A DNA stretch of 64,000 nucleotides from an uncultured Microbacterium sp. (lineage in GTDB: Bacteria; Actinomycetota; Actinomycetes; Actinomycetales; Microbacteriaceae), in assembly GCF_900078385.1 (NCBI RefSeq), contig NZ_FLQR01000007.1, positions 310,001-374,000 on the forward strand, given 5' to 3'. The translations under genes were made by a program, and so were the position numbers. Positions 52,281-59,834 of the stretch are shown here, piece by piece. Every line of letters starts with the position of its first letter. Within the stretch, counting starts at the first letter, position 1. Below the pieces are notes generated by a model, which had not been told where the DNA came from, did no database searches, and worked only from the letters and a program-made list of their open reading frames with translations.

Positions 52281-53194
52281 GTGCAGCGCTGAACGGCCTG
52301 CCGAGCGAGTGGGCAGACCTTTCCTGGCAGCCCACGGGCATCGGCGCGGGGCTGCTCAGCTGGCAGGGCGCGTCCCATGAGAGCTGGCGCGCAACGACCG
52401 GTGCCGGCGTCACCGTGCTCGCGAAGGCTCCACGGCCGCACGCGGTAGGCACAGCGGCGGCTCGCGCGAGGCTCGCCGCATCCGAGGCAGGGGTCGGTCC
52501 GCAGATCCTCGCCATGGATGCGGACGGCGGGGTCACGGTCGAGCGTGCGCTCGACGAGCGCTGGCGCGTCGCTACCGGCCTGCGCCTGCAGGCCCCGGGC
52601 GCAGTTTCCGCGCTGGCCGTGGCCCGCCGGAGGTTCCGGGAGTCGGGCGCCGATCTTCCGGCGCGTGATCTCGGCGCGGAAGCTCAGACGATGCTCGACG
52701 ACTTGGCGGCCGTCGGCGCACCACAGCCGCTCGCGCTCGCGCCGGTCGCCTCCGCATTGCCCGGGCTGCGCGCAGCCGTCGCCGATGGTCCCGCTCCGGT
52801 GCCGTCGTGGCTGTCGTCGGAGCTCTCCGACATCCAGGTCGGCCCAGACGGGACGGTGATGCTCACCGGCGGCACCACCGCGGGACTGGCCGACCCGCTC
52901 GCGGACGTTGGCAGCATCCTCACCGAGGTATCGCCCACCGTCCTGCCGGCCGAGGAGGCGTTCCTGCTCTTGTGGGGGAGTGATCACCCCGGCGCGTTCG
53001 CCCGCGCCCGCCTCTGGGGGACGATCACCGACCTCTGGGTGCTGCTGCGGGCCCTGCGTGCCCATGCGCTGGAGCCGGACGCAGAGGTCGGTTACCTCGG
53101 TTACCTCATGTTCCGCATCTGGCACGCGGAGCATCCTGTGCTGACGGGAGAGATCGACGCGCTCATCGCGCGGGCGGGGGAGGGATGGGAATGA
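52277..53194 (+). CDS. Degenerate APH/choline-kinase-like protein
   Basis: A 305-residue protein whose overall layout is that of an aminoglycoside/choline-kinase fold, but the C-terminal catalytic motifs are eroded. Where kinases have H-x-D and L-I-D-F-D it reads LSDIQVGPDGTVMLTGGTTA then GLADPLADVG. So ATP/Mg chemistry is unlikely. It starts in the ATGA overlap with the amidase gene and itself overlaps the next kinase by four bases. It may be a regulatory or scaffold partner of the active kinase (pseudokinase). Family call is from layout, so moderate. Confidence 0.62.
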   Translation: MSAALNGLPSEWADLSWQPTGIGAGLLSWQGASHESWRATTGAGVTVLAKAPRPHAVGTAAARARLAASEAGVGPQILAMDADGGVTVERALDERWRVATGLRLQAPGAVSALAVARRRFRESGADLPARDLGAEAQTMLDDLAAVGAPQPLALAPVASALPGLRAAVADGPAPVPSWLSSELSDIQVGPDGTVMLTGGTTAGLADPLADVGSILTEVSPTVLPAEEAFLLLWGSDHPGAFARARLWGTITDLWVLLRALRAHALEPDAEVGYLGYLMFRIWHAEHPVLTGEIDALIARAGEGWE

Positions 53195-54129
53195 CGAATA
53201 CGACGATGACGTGGCACGCACTCGACGCGCTCACCCTTGCCCGCACGGTGCCGGACCTGCCGGCATGGCCGTTCGGCACCGATCTGCGCATGGAACGGAT
53301 CTCCTCGGGCACGACCAACGTGAACTGGCGGATGATCTCGGACGACGGCATCCGGTTCCTCAAGGTCCCCGGCCACGGGGCCGAGGCGTTCGTGGACCGG
53401 CAGATCGCTCACGAGGCCGCTCTTGTAGCTGCGGCGACCGGCGTCGGCCCTGCCGTACTGTTCTTCGACGACGCGACCGGCATCGAGGTGACCGCGTTTT
53501 TGGACGGATACCGCTCTTCAGGAGCGGGCGACCTGCTGTCGCCGACGGGCATGTCGGAGGTGATGCGCCTCTACCGTCAACTCCACGGCGGCGAGCTGCT
53601 CTCGGTCACGAAGACGCTGTTCGACATGATCGACGAGCACCAGGCGCAGATCGCCGAGACCGGCCGCCGACTGCAGCCCTATCAGATCGAGGTGCAGGAG
53701 CGATGGCGGCCGATCCAGGAGCGCTATCTCGCCGGCGGGCTGGAACTCGTGCCCGGGCACAATGACCCGAATCCTCCGAACTTCATGGTGAAGCCGGATG
53801 CGCCGATGATGCTGATCGACTTCGACTACGCCGCCAACACCGACCGCTACTACGAGCTGGGCGCATACCTGACGATCCTCGGCATCCCCCGAGACCTCGG
53901 GCGGACGCTGTTCGCGCAGTACTCGGGCGCGGAGCCGACCGAGAGCCAGCTCGCGCGGCTCTATCTCTCCGGCGTCGGCACGCTCGTGAAGTGGGGCCAC
54001 TGGGCGCTGTACAACTCGGTCGTGCGCGACATCGACTTCGACTATGAGAAGTACGGCGCCGGAATGCTGCTGGGAGCGCTGACGATGCTCACGAGTGAGG
54101 AGTGCGCGCGGGCCGTCGACGCACTGTAA
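53191..54129 (+). CDS. Choline/ethanolamine-kinase-like small-molecule kinase
   Basis: A 312-residue kinase with the choline-kinase/APH catalytic motifs: ISSGTTNVNWRM (nucleotide loop), VPGHNDPNPPNF (catalytic Asp192 in H-N-D) and MLIDFDYAANTDRYYELG (Mg-binding Asp210). It would transfer phosphate to an amino alcohol or similar hydroxyl. Start at ATG 53191 (ATGA overlap with the previous stop and a strong GGGAGGG upstream) rather than 53185. It is last in the operon and is the most likely producer of the phosphorylated substrate of the class III PLP enzyme. Confidence 0.85.
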   Translation: MTNTTMTWHALDALTLARTVPDLPAWPFGTDLRMERISSGTTNVNWRMISDDGIRFLKVPGHGAEAFVDRQIAHEAALVAAATGVGPAVLFFDDATGIEVTAFLDGYRSSGAGDLLSPTGMSEVMRLYRQLHGGELLSVTKTLFDMIDEHQAQIAETGRRLQPYQIEVQERWRPIQERYLAGGLELVPGHNDPNPPNFMVKPDAPMMLIDFDYAANTDRYYELGAYLTILGIPRDLGRTLFAQYSGAEPTESQLARLYLSGVGTLVKWGHWALYNSVVRDIDFDYEKYGAGMLLGALTMLTSEECARAVDAL

Positions 54130-54258
54130 CGATGTGCTGACGCACGGAGACCGAGCAGCCCCGCACCACCTGGCGGCGTCGTCGCGGGAGCTATCGGTAC
54201 GCGGGCGACGAACGCGGTTCCGTTTGACGCATGAGGCGCGCACCGCGACGCTTGCTCC

Positions 54259-54648
54259 ATGCGCGCCAAGGTCACGAGTGTCGACGAGTTCCTCGCGTCC
54301 CTCGACCCACCACAGCGGGGGCAGGTCAGCGCACTGCGGCGACTCATCCTGGAGACAGCGCCGGGGCTGGTCGAGCACATCAAGTGGAACTCGCCCAGCT
54401 ACGTGCACGACGGCGTCGACCGGCTCACCATGCGGGTGCGCCACGGTGCGCACCCCGTCCAGCTCATCCTGCACATGGACACCGCGCGCGCGGAGGATCG
54501 GCAGGGTCGGCCGGTCATGCCGGACGATGGCGGCCTCGTCCGATGGGTCTCGGACATTCGCGGTGTGGTCACCATCGAGTCGAGCATGTTGACGGGCTCG
54601 GGGACCGACCTCTCCAGAGTGATCGGTCGGCGGCTGCGCACGCGCTGA
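54259..54648 (+). CDS. DUF1801 protein
   Basis: A 129-residue protein of the DUF1801 (YdhG-like) fold: TSVDEFLASLDPPQRGQVSA, LRRLILETAPGLVEHIKWNS and PSYVHDGVDRLTMRVRH. Family proteins are small, cytoplasmic and iron-chaperone-like or of unknown function. It follows the kinase operon by 129 bases and appears to be a separate transcript. Confidence 0.88.
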   Translation: MRAKVTSVDEFLASLDPPQRGQVSALRRLILETAPGLVEHIKWNSPSYVHDGVDRLTMRVRHGAHPVQLILHMDTARAEDRQGRPVMPDDGGLVRWVSDIRGVVTIESSMLTGSGTDLSRVIGRRLRTR

Positions 54649-54682
54649 CCACAGTCACGACGACCGCGTACGCTCGCGTGAC

Positions 54683-55882
54683 ATGAGCGTCAACGACCGC
54701 GACCACGACATCGTCTTACTGGGGGCGTCGGGATTCGTGGGTCGATACACGGCGCGGCATCTGGCGGCGTCGGCGCCCGACGGCGCGCGCATCGCGATCG
54801 CGGGGCGATCCCGCGCCCGGTTGCAGGCGGTCAACCGGGAGCTGGGAGCCGACTGGCCGATCGTCGAGGTCGATACCGGCGACGACGCCGCGGTCGCCCG
54901 CTTGGCGGCATCCACGTCGGTGATCGCGACGACAGTCGGCCCCTACCTGCGCTACGGCGTGGGCGTGGTCTCCGCGTGTGCCCGCGCCGGCACGTCGTAC
55001 GCCGACCTCTCGGGCGAGAGCGTCTTCGTCGCCCGCAGTATCGAGCGCAACCACGACGCCGCAGCGAACAGCGGTGCCCGGATCGTCCACTCGTGCGGCT
55101 TCGACTCGATCCCCTCCGACCTCGGCCTGGGCCTCGCCCACCGGGCCGTCGGCGGCGTGCCGATCGTCGCCGCGACCCTGCGAGTGAGGTTGCTGCACGG
55201 CGGCGTCAGCGGCGGCACCATCGACTCCCTGCGTCAGCAGATGCAGGAAGCGAGATCGGATCCCGCTGCCCGCCGTCTCATCGCCGACCCGTACGCCCTG
55301 ACCCCCGGGCCGTCCGTCCGGCTTCCCGGGCACCGCGCCACCGGGTGGGGCACGGAGCGCGGCGTCTGGCAGGCGCCGTTCGTCATGGGCGCCTACAACC
55401 AGCAGATCATCCAGCGCAGCAACTACCTGACCGGGTGGAGCTACGGGGAGCTCATGCAGTATCGCGAGGTCGTGGCGACCGGCCGCGGGCTCCCCGGGTT
55501 CGTGCGGGCAGGGGCGATCAGCGCGGGGACCGCGGCCCTCGTCGCGGGGCTGTCCTTTCCGCCGACCCGCGCGCTCCTCGACCGGGTCCTTCCCGCACCG
55601 GGCAGCGGCCCGAGCGCGGACGCGATCGAGCACGGGCGCTTCGCGCTCGACGTCGACGTCTATCCCGTCGAGGGTCAGCCGGTTCGCGCGCGCGTCGCTG
55701 CCCCGTTCGATCCCGGCTACGGAGGCACCGGCGTGATGCTCGGCGAGTCAGCGCTCAGTCTCGCGTTCGACGAGCTTCCCGAGCACGCCGGCGTGCTGAC
55801 GCCGATGGTCGCGATGGGGGAGTCGCTGGCGCAGCGGCTCCGCAATCGACGGTTCACCCTGGACGTCGGCGCCGTCCACTAG
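54683..55882 (+). CDS. Saccharopine-dehydrogenase-like trans-acting enoyl reductase family protein
   Basis: A 399-residue NAD(P)-binding protein: Rossmann motif IVLLGASGFVGRYTARHLA at residues 9-27, then VIATTVGPYLRYGVGVVSAC, GTSYADLSGE and HSCGFDSIPSDLGLGLAHRA. This matches the actinobacterial group that includes mycobacterial Rv2449c and enoyl reductases of phthiocerol synthesis, also in many strains annotated as saccharopine dehydrogenase. Exact substrate is unknown. Confidence 0.85.
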   Translation: MSVNDRDHDIVLLGASGFVGRYTARHLAASAPDGARIAIAGRSRARLQAVNRELGADWPIVEVDTGDDAAVARLAASTSVIATTVGPYLRYGVGVVSACARAGTSYADLSGESVFVARSIERNHDAAANSGARIVHSCGFDSIPSDLGLGLAHRAVGGVPIVAATLRVRLLHGGVSGGTIDSLRQQMQEARSDPAARRLIADPYALTPGPSVRLPGHRATGWGTERGVWQAPFVMGAYNQQIIQRSNYLTGWSYGELMQYREVVATGRGLPGFVRAGAISAGTAALVAGLSFPPTRALLDRVLPAPGSGPSADAIEHGRFALDVDVYPVEGQPVRARVAAPFDPGYGGTGVMLGESALSLAFDELPEHAGVLTPMVAMGESLAQRLRNRRFTLDVGAVH

Positions 55883-55951
55883 TCCGACCGTGCTCCAAGG
55901 CGAGCATCCCTCCAGCGGCGACCGCTGCGCACACGCTGACAGATCGCGTGG

Positions 55952-56899
55952 CTAGCGGCCCGACGCCTCACGCAGCGAGCGCACGACCTCACCCACGGCG
56001 GGCATCGCCACGCCTCCTGGACGCGTCAGCGCCATGACACGCCGGGGCGGCTCGCCGTCGATCGGCACGGTGGCGACCGCGGGGTTCCGGCTCGCGGCCA
56101 ATGCGAGGCGCGGCAGCACCGCCACCGCGAGGTCGTCGGCGACGAGCGCCTGCACCACGACGTAGTCGTCCGTGCTGTGCCGGATGTCGGGCGTGAACCC
56201 GCGCCGCGCAGCGGAGTGCAGCAGGTGTCTACGGCAGTTGACGCACCCCGCGACCCACCGCGCGTCGGCGAGGTCCGCCAGGTCCATGGCATCCGACTGC
56301 GCGTGCGGATGGGATGCCGGCAGCACCGCCATCAACGGATCGTCGGCGAGCGGCTGCGCCGTGAACCCGTTGAGGTCGTGCTGCTCCTCGGCGTACTCGA
56401 AGATGATCGCGATGTCGCACTCGCCGCGGGCGAGGCTGCGCATCGCCTCGGGCGGCTCGAGCTGTGTCAGCTCGAGCTGCAGTCCGGCGTTCGTGTCCGC
56501 GAGCGCGCGCACGGCGGGGGAGACGATCGTCGCCATCGCCGACGGAAACGCGACCACCCGCACCACGCCCGCCTCGGCCTGTGCGTGGGCCCGCATCGCA
56601 CGCTCGGCGTCGTGGAGCACGGCGGCCACGGCATCCGCGTGGCGCAGCAGATCATGGCCGGCCGACGTCAGCTCGATGCCGCGACCGCGGCGCGCGATCA
56701 GCGGCACCCCGTGGGTGCGCTCGAGCCGTCGGACGTGCTGGCTCACGGCCGGCTGCGTCCACGCGAGCGCCGCAGCGGCCGCGCTCATCGAGCCGTAACG
56801 GCCCACGGCGCGGAACACCATCAGCGACCGCGGGTCGAGCGAGGGCTCCCGGCCGTCGTCCGGGTCGACGAAGCCGATCGTGTCGTCCGCATGGCTCAT
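55952..56899 (-). CDS. LysR-family transcriptional regulator
   Basis: A 315-residue regulator with the LysR winged helix (SLMVFRAVGRYGSMSAAAAA; WTQPAVSQHVRRLERTHGVP) and a two-lobed effector domain (VRVVAFPSAMATIVSPAVRA). It has an extra N-terminal stretch of about 20 residues. Divergent from the racemase gene with a 102-base gap holding a palindrome, so the racemase is its probable target. GAGGTGAG lies just before the ATG. Confidence 0.9.
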   Translation of the reverse strand: MSHADDTIGFVDPDDGREPSLDPRSLMVFRAVGRYGSMSAAAAALAWTQPAVSQHVRRLERTHGVPLIARRGRGIELTSAGHDLLRHADAVAAVLHDAERAMRAHAQAEAGVVRVVAFPSAMATIVSPAVRALADTNAGLQLELTQLEPPEAMRSLARGECDIAIIFEYAEEQHDLNGFTAQPLADDPLMAVLPASHPHAQSDAMDLADLADARWVAGCVNCRRHLLHSAARRGFTPDIRHSTDDYVVVQALVADDLAVAVLPRLALAASRNPAVATVPIDGEPPRRVMALTRPGGVAMPAVGEVVRSLREASGR

Positions 56900-56908
56900 C
56901 GCTCACCT

Positions 56909-56942
56909 CATAGTCAGGCTTTGGTCTCGTCCAACAACTATG
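56909..56942. promoter_or_regulatory. Candidate LysR operator/promoter region
   Basis: CATAGT (56909-56914) and ACTATG (56937-56942) form a perfect interrupted palindrome between the divergent LysR and racemase genes. On the minus strand TTGGAC and TATGAG, 16 bases apart, form a plausible promoter for lysR within it. Position fits autoregulation plus control of the racemase; binding is not shown. Confidence 0.5.
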
Positions 56943-57001
56943 GCGTAGACCGCACGTCTGCGTGCCGGGAGGATCGAGAGCAGACGACGGAGGAGGCGGT
57001 C

Positions 57002-57691
57002 ATGAAGACCATCGGGATGCTGGGCGGCATGAGCTGGGAATCGACGGAGCTGTACTACCGGCTCGCGAACCAGCACGTCCGCGAGCGTCTGGGCGGACTC
57101 CACTCCGCGCCGGTGCTGCTCGACTCCCTCGACTTCGACGAGATCGCCGGCATGCAGCGGCGGGACGACTGGGCTGCGGCCGGGCGCCTGCTCGGCGAGC
57201 GGGCGCGCGGCCTCCAGGCGGGCGGCGCCGACATGATCGTGCTGTGCACGAACACGATGCACAAGGTCATCGGCGACATCGAGGCCGCTGTCGACGTCCC
57301 CGTCCTCCACATCGCGGATGCCGCGGCGGCGGCCATCGCGGCGCGCGGCATCGGGCGGGCAGGCCTGTTGGGCACGGCGTTCACGATGGAGCAGGACTTC
57401 TACCGCCGGCGGCTCGCTGCGCACGGCATCGAGGTCGTCGTGCCCGACGCCGACGACCGCGCGCTCGTGCACCGCGTCATCTTCGAGGAGCTCGTGCACG
57501 GCATCGTCGATGACGACTCGCGCGACGCGTACCGCGGCGTCGTCGACCGGCTCGTCGAGCGTGGCGCGGAGGGGATCATCCTCGGCTGCACCGAGATCGA
57601 GCTGCTGCTGTGCCAGGACGACATCGCGGTGCCGGTGTTCCCCACCGCCGCTCTCCACGTCGCCGCGGCGGTGGAGGCGGCGCTGGCCTGA
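57002..57691 (+). CDS. Aspartate/glutamate racemase family protein
   Basis: A 229-residue cofactor-independent racemase: KTIGMLGGMSWESTELYYRL, the first catalytic Cys in IVLCTNTMHK, GLLGTAFTMEQDFYRRRLAA, and the second catalytic Cys in IILGCTEIELLL. This is the YgeA-like broad-specificity amino-acid racemase branch. GGAGGAGG precedes the ATG. D-amino acids could feed cell-wall or signalling pathways; LysR control suggests inducible use. Confidence 0.92.
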   Translation: MKTIGMLGGMSWESTELYYRLANQHVRERLGGLHSAPVLLDSLDFDEIAGMQRRDDWAAAGRLLGERARGLQAGGADMIVLCTNTMHKVIGDIEAAVDVPVLHIADAAAAAIAARGIGRAGLLGTAFTMEQDFYRRRLAAHGIEVVVPDADDRALVHRVIFEELVHGIVDDDSRDAYRGVVDRLVERGAEGIILGCTEIELLLCQDDIAVPVFPTAALHVAAAVEAALA

Positions 57692-57704
57692 CCCGCCAGC
57701 GTGG

Positions 57705-58376
57705 CTACGCGGAAGCGCGGAGGGGCTCGAGGGCGGCGAGGATGAGGTCGAGGCCGAAGGCGAACTCCTCGGTCGGGTCGTAGCCGGCGGCGACGAGCCC
57801 CGCCGCGGACTCGTTGAGGTAGGGGAACTCGTCGGGAGGAAGCTGGGGCAGGTAGACGTCCTCGGCCAGGTCCGCGAGCTCATCGGCCGTGTCGAAGGGC
57901 AGGCTGGCTGCCTGCAGGGCGTGACCGTAGACATAGCTGTCGAGCAGCCAGTTGGCGTGCGTCGCCATCAGCACCGAGAAGCCGGCCGTCCGCAGGCATG
58001 CGGTGACTGCTTCGTGGTGGCGGAGATTCGCGGGGCCCGGTGAGGTCCGCGACTCCATCAGACCGATCGCCCACGGGTGGCGCGCGAGGACCTGCCGGGC
58101 GGATACCGCCCGCTCTCGCATCGCCGACTGCCAGTCGGTGCCTTCGGGTGGGAAATCGATCTCGTCGAACACGGTGTCGATCATGGCGTCCAGCAGCTCG
58201 TCCTTGTTCGCCACGTAGTGGTACAGCGACATGGCGCCCGCGCCGAGCGCGCTCGCCAGCCGTCGCATGCTCAGCCCGTCCACCCCCTCGCGGTCGGCGA
58301 GCCGGACCGCCTCGGCCACCACCCGCGGCTTGCTGAGGCCCGCGTCTGACGAGACCGGGCGCTCCCTTGCAGACAT
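57705..58376 (-). CDS. TetR-family transcriptional repressor
   Basis: A 223-residue repressor of the TetR group with C-terminal TetR_C domain. Residues 14-60 are the helix-turn-helix (SKPRVVAEAVRLADREGVDG; MRRLASALGAGAMSLYHYVA). The ligand-binding part carries VLARHPWAIGLMESRTSPGP. ATG at 58376 has GAGGAGA. It is divergent from the DUF6326 membrane protein gene, and three repeated boxes fill the shared promoter region. Confidence 0.92.
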   Translation of the reverse strand: MSARERPVSSDAGLSKPRVVAEAVRLADREGVDGLSMRRLASALGAGAMSLYHYVANKDELLDAMIDTVFDEIDFPPEGTDWQSAMRERAVSARQVLARHPWAIGLMESRTSPGPANLRHHEAVTACLRTAGFSVLMATHANWLLDSYVYGHALQAASLPFDTADELADLAEDVYLPQLPPDEFPYLNESAAGLVAAGYDPTEEFAFGLDLILAALEPLRASA

Positions 58377-58401
58377 CGGTCTCCTCGCTCGCTGGACAGG
58401 C

Positions 58402-58453
58402 TTGACAATCGTACAGCGTACGGTCATAGTACAGCGTACGACGTACAGTGTAC
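58402..58453. promoter_or_regulatory. TetR operator array and consensus-like promoter
   Basis: Three copies of GTACAG(C/T)GTAC at 58411-58421, 58429-58439 and 58443-58453. A promoter on the plus strand, TTGACA (58402-58407) and CATAGT (58425-58430) with a 17-base spacer, is covered by them: box 1 in the spacer, box 2 across the -10 and start, box 3 after it. This is a strong promoter shut off by repressor binding. TetR as binder is inference from position. Confidence 0.8.
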
Positions 58454-58523
58454 GAAGACTGGATGTCGCGATCAGAACCGCCCCACGCCGGGGGCGGACC
58501 GCTCCTCTCGGAAAGAAGAACCG

Positions 58524-59012
58524 ATGACCACCCGAACGAACACCCCGAACCCGCTCGACAACGCTCCGCTCCCCGTGCGGCCCCGGCTCGCCGCCGCGTG
58601 GACGAGCTTCGTCTTCCTCTACGCCTACGTCGACATCCTCAACTTCTACAAGCCGGGTGTGCTCGACGGCATCCTGGACGGCCTCATCTGGAGGTTCGAC
58701 ATCAGCTCGACGCTGGTGACGATCTTCCTCGTGTCCGTGTCGATCCCCGCCCTGATGGTGGTGCTCTCCATGACGCTGCCCGCCCGGGTGAACCGCGTCA
58801 CGAACCTCGTCGTCGCAGCGCTCCTCATCCCCTACTCCCTCTTCAATGCAGCAGGGGCGACCTGGGAGTGGGCCGCCTTCTACGGCATCTCCATCGGCAT
58901 CGAGGTGCTGCTCCTCGCGTTCATCCTGCGCTCCGCCTGGGCATGGCCGCGCGCGACCGCCGTGCCCGCCGCTCCCGTGACGAAAGACCCTCGGCAGCAG
59001 GTGTCCGTGTGA
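58524..59012 (+). CDS. DUF6326 membrane protein (repressed by adjacent TetR)
   Basis: A 162-residue protein with four helices (AAAWTSFVFLYAYVDILNFY; LVTIFLVSVSIPALMVVLSM; NLVVAALLIPYSLFNAAGAT; IEVLLLAFILRSAWAW) and disordered ends. It matches the DUF6326 family of small actinobacterial membrane proteins of unknown function. GAAAGAAGA precedes the ATG. It is the only gene on the TetR-controlled promoter side and may be a drug- or stress-related membrane protein. It is convergent with the ECF transporter block. Confidence 0.85.
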   Translation: MTTRTNTPNPLDNAPLPVRPRLAAAWTSFVFLYAYVDILNFYKPGVLDGILDGLIWRFDISSTLVTIFLVSVSIPALMVVLSMTLPARVNRVTNLVVAALLIPYSLFNAAGATWEWAAFYGISIGIEVLLLAFILRSAWAWPRATAVPAAPVTKDPRQQVSV

Positions 59013-59030
59013 GCCGACGCCGTGAGGCTC

Positions 59031-59834
59031 TCAGCCGAGCGTCCAGGGGAACAGCACCACGAAAACGGCGGCGGAGACCAGCCAGCACGCCGCGAGGAAG
59101 ACGACGTCGCGCACTCCGAAGGGCACGAGATGCCGCTCGGTGCGGTCGGGGAAGGCGCCGAACGCCCGCGCATCCATCGCCAGCGCGACCCGTTCCGCGT
59201 GGCGGATCGCTCCGGCCAGCAGCGGCACGACGTAGCCCCACCAGCGTGCGACGACTCCGAATCGGCCGCCGTGCGCACCGCGCACACGGTGCGCCTGCCG
59301 GATGATGTCGAGCTCGTGCCGGAACCGCGGGACGAAGCGGAACGCCGCCAGCGCCGTGTACCCGACGCGGTACGGCACGCGCAGCTGCTGCACACTCGCG
59401 CGCACGAGGTCGGGGCCCGTCGTCGTGAGTCCCGCGATCAGCGCCAGGGCGACGATCGCGGCGAGCCGGAGCGACGTCGCGAACCCGATCTCGAGCGCGC
59501 CGCCGTACAGCGTCCACGCGCCGATCGAGACGACCTCGACGCTCCGGTCGATCCGGGAGGCGTCGATCCACACCGACATGCCGACGCCGAAGACGACGAC
59601 ACCGAGCGGCAGCGCGACACCGAGTATGAGGGCGACGGTGCGGGTGAGTCGCGCGCCCGTGAGGATCACGACGTAGCCGAGAGCGAGGAACACCGACGGC
59701 GTCGCGAGGTCGCGCACGAAGACAAGCAAAAGGATGGCGGGCAGCGGCCCGGCGAGCTTCGCGAGCGGGTTGAGTCCCGTGAGGAACCGGCGGGATGCGG
59801 CGACCTCGGCGTACGGGTCGGCGGCGACGCTCAT
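59031..59834 (-). CDS. ECF transporter transmembrane subunit (EcfT/YkoC type)
   Basis: A 267-residue membrane subunit with five to six helices. The coupling motif of EcfT proteins appears as ALAMDARAFGAF near residue 220 (A-R-x type), and RAHRVRGAH earlier. It works with the ATPase and substrate subunit genes directly upstream, forming a vitamin importer. Its ATG overlaps the ATPase stop by four bases. Confidence 0.9.
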   Translation of the reverse strand: MSVAADPYAEVAASRRFLTGLNPLAKLAGPLPAILLLVFVRDLATPSVFLALGYVVILTGARLTRTVALILGVALPLGVVVFGVGMSVWIDASRIDRSVEVVSIGAWTLYGGALEIGFATSLRLAAIVALALIAGLTTTGPDLVRASVQQLRVPYRVGYTALAAFRFVPRFRHELDIIRQAHRVRGAHGGRFGVVARWWGYVVPLLAGAIRHAERVALAMDARAFGAFPDRTERHLVPFGVRDVVFLAACWLVSAAVFVVLFPWTLG

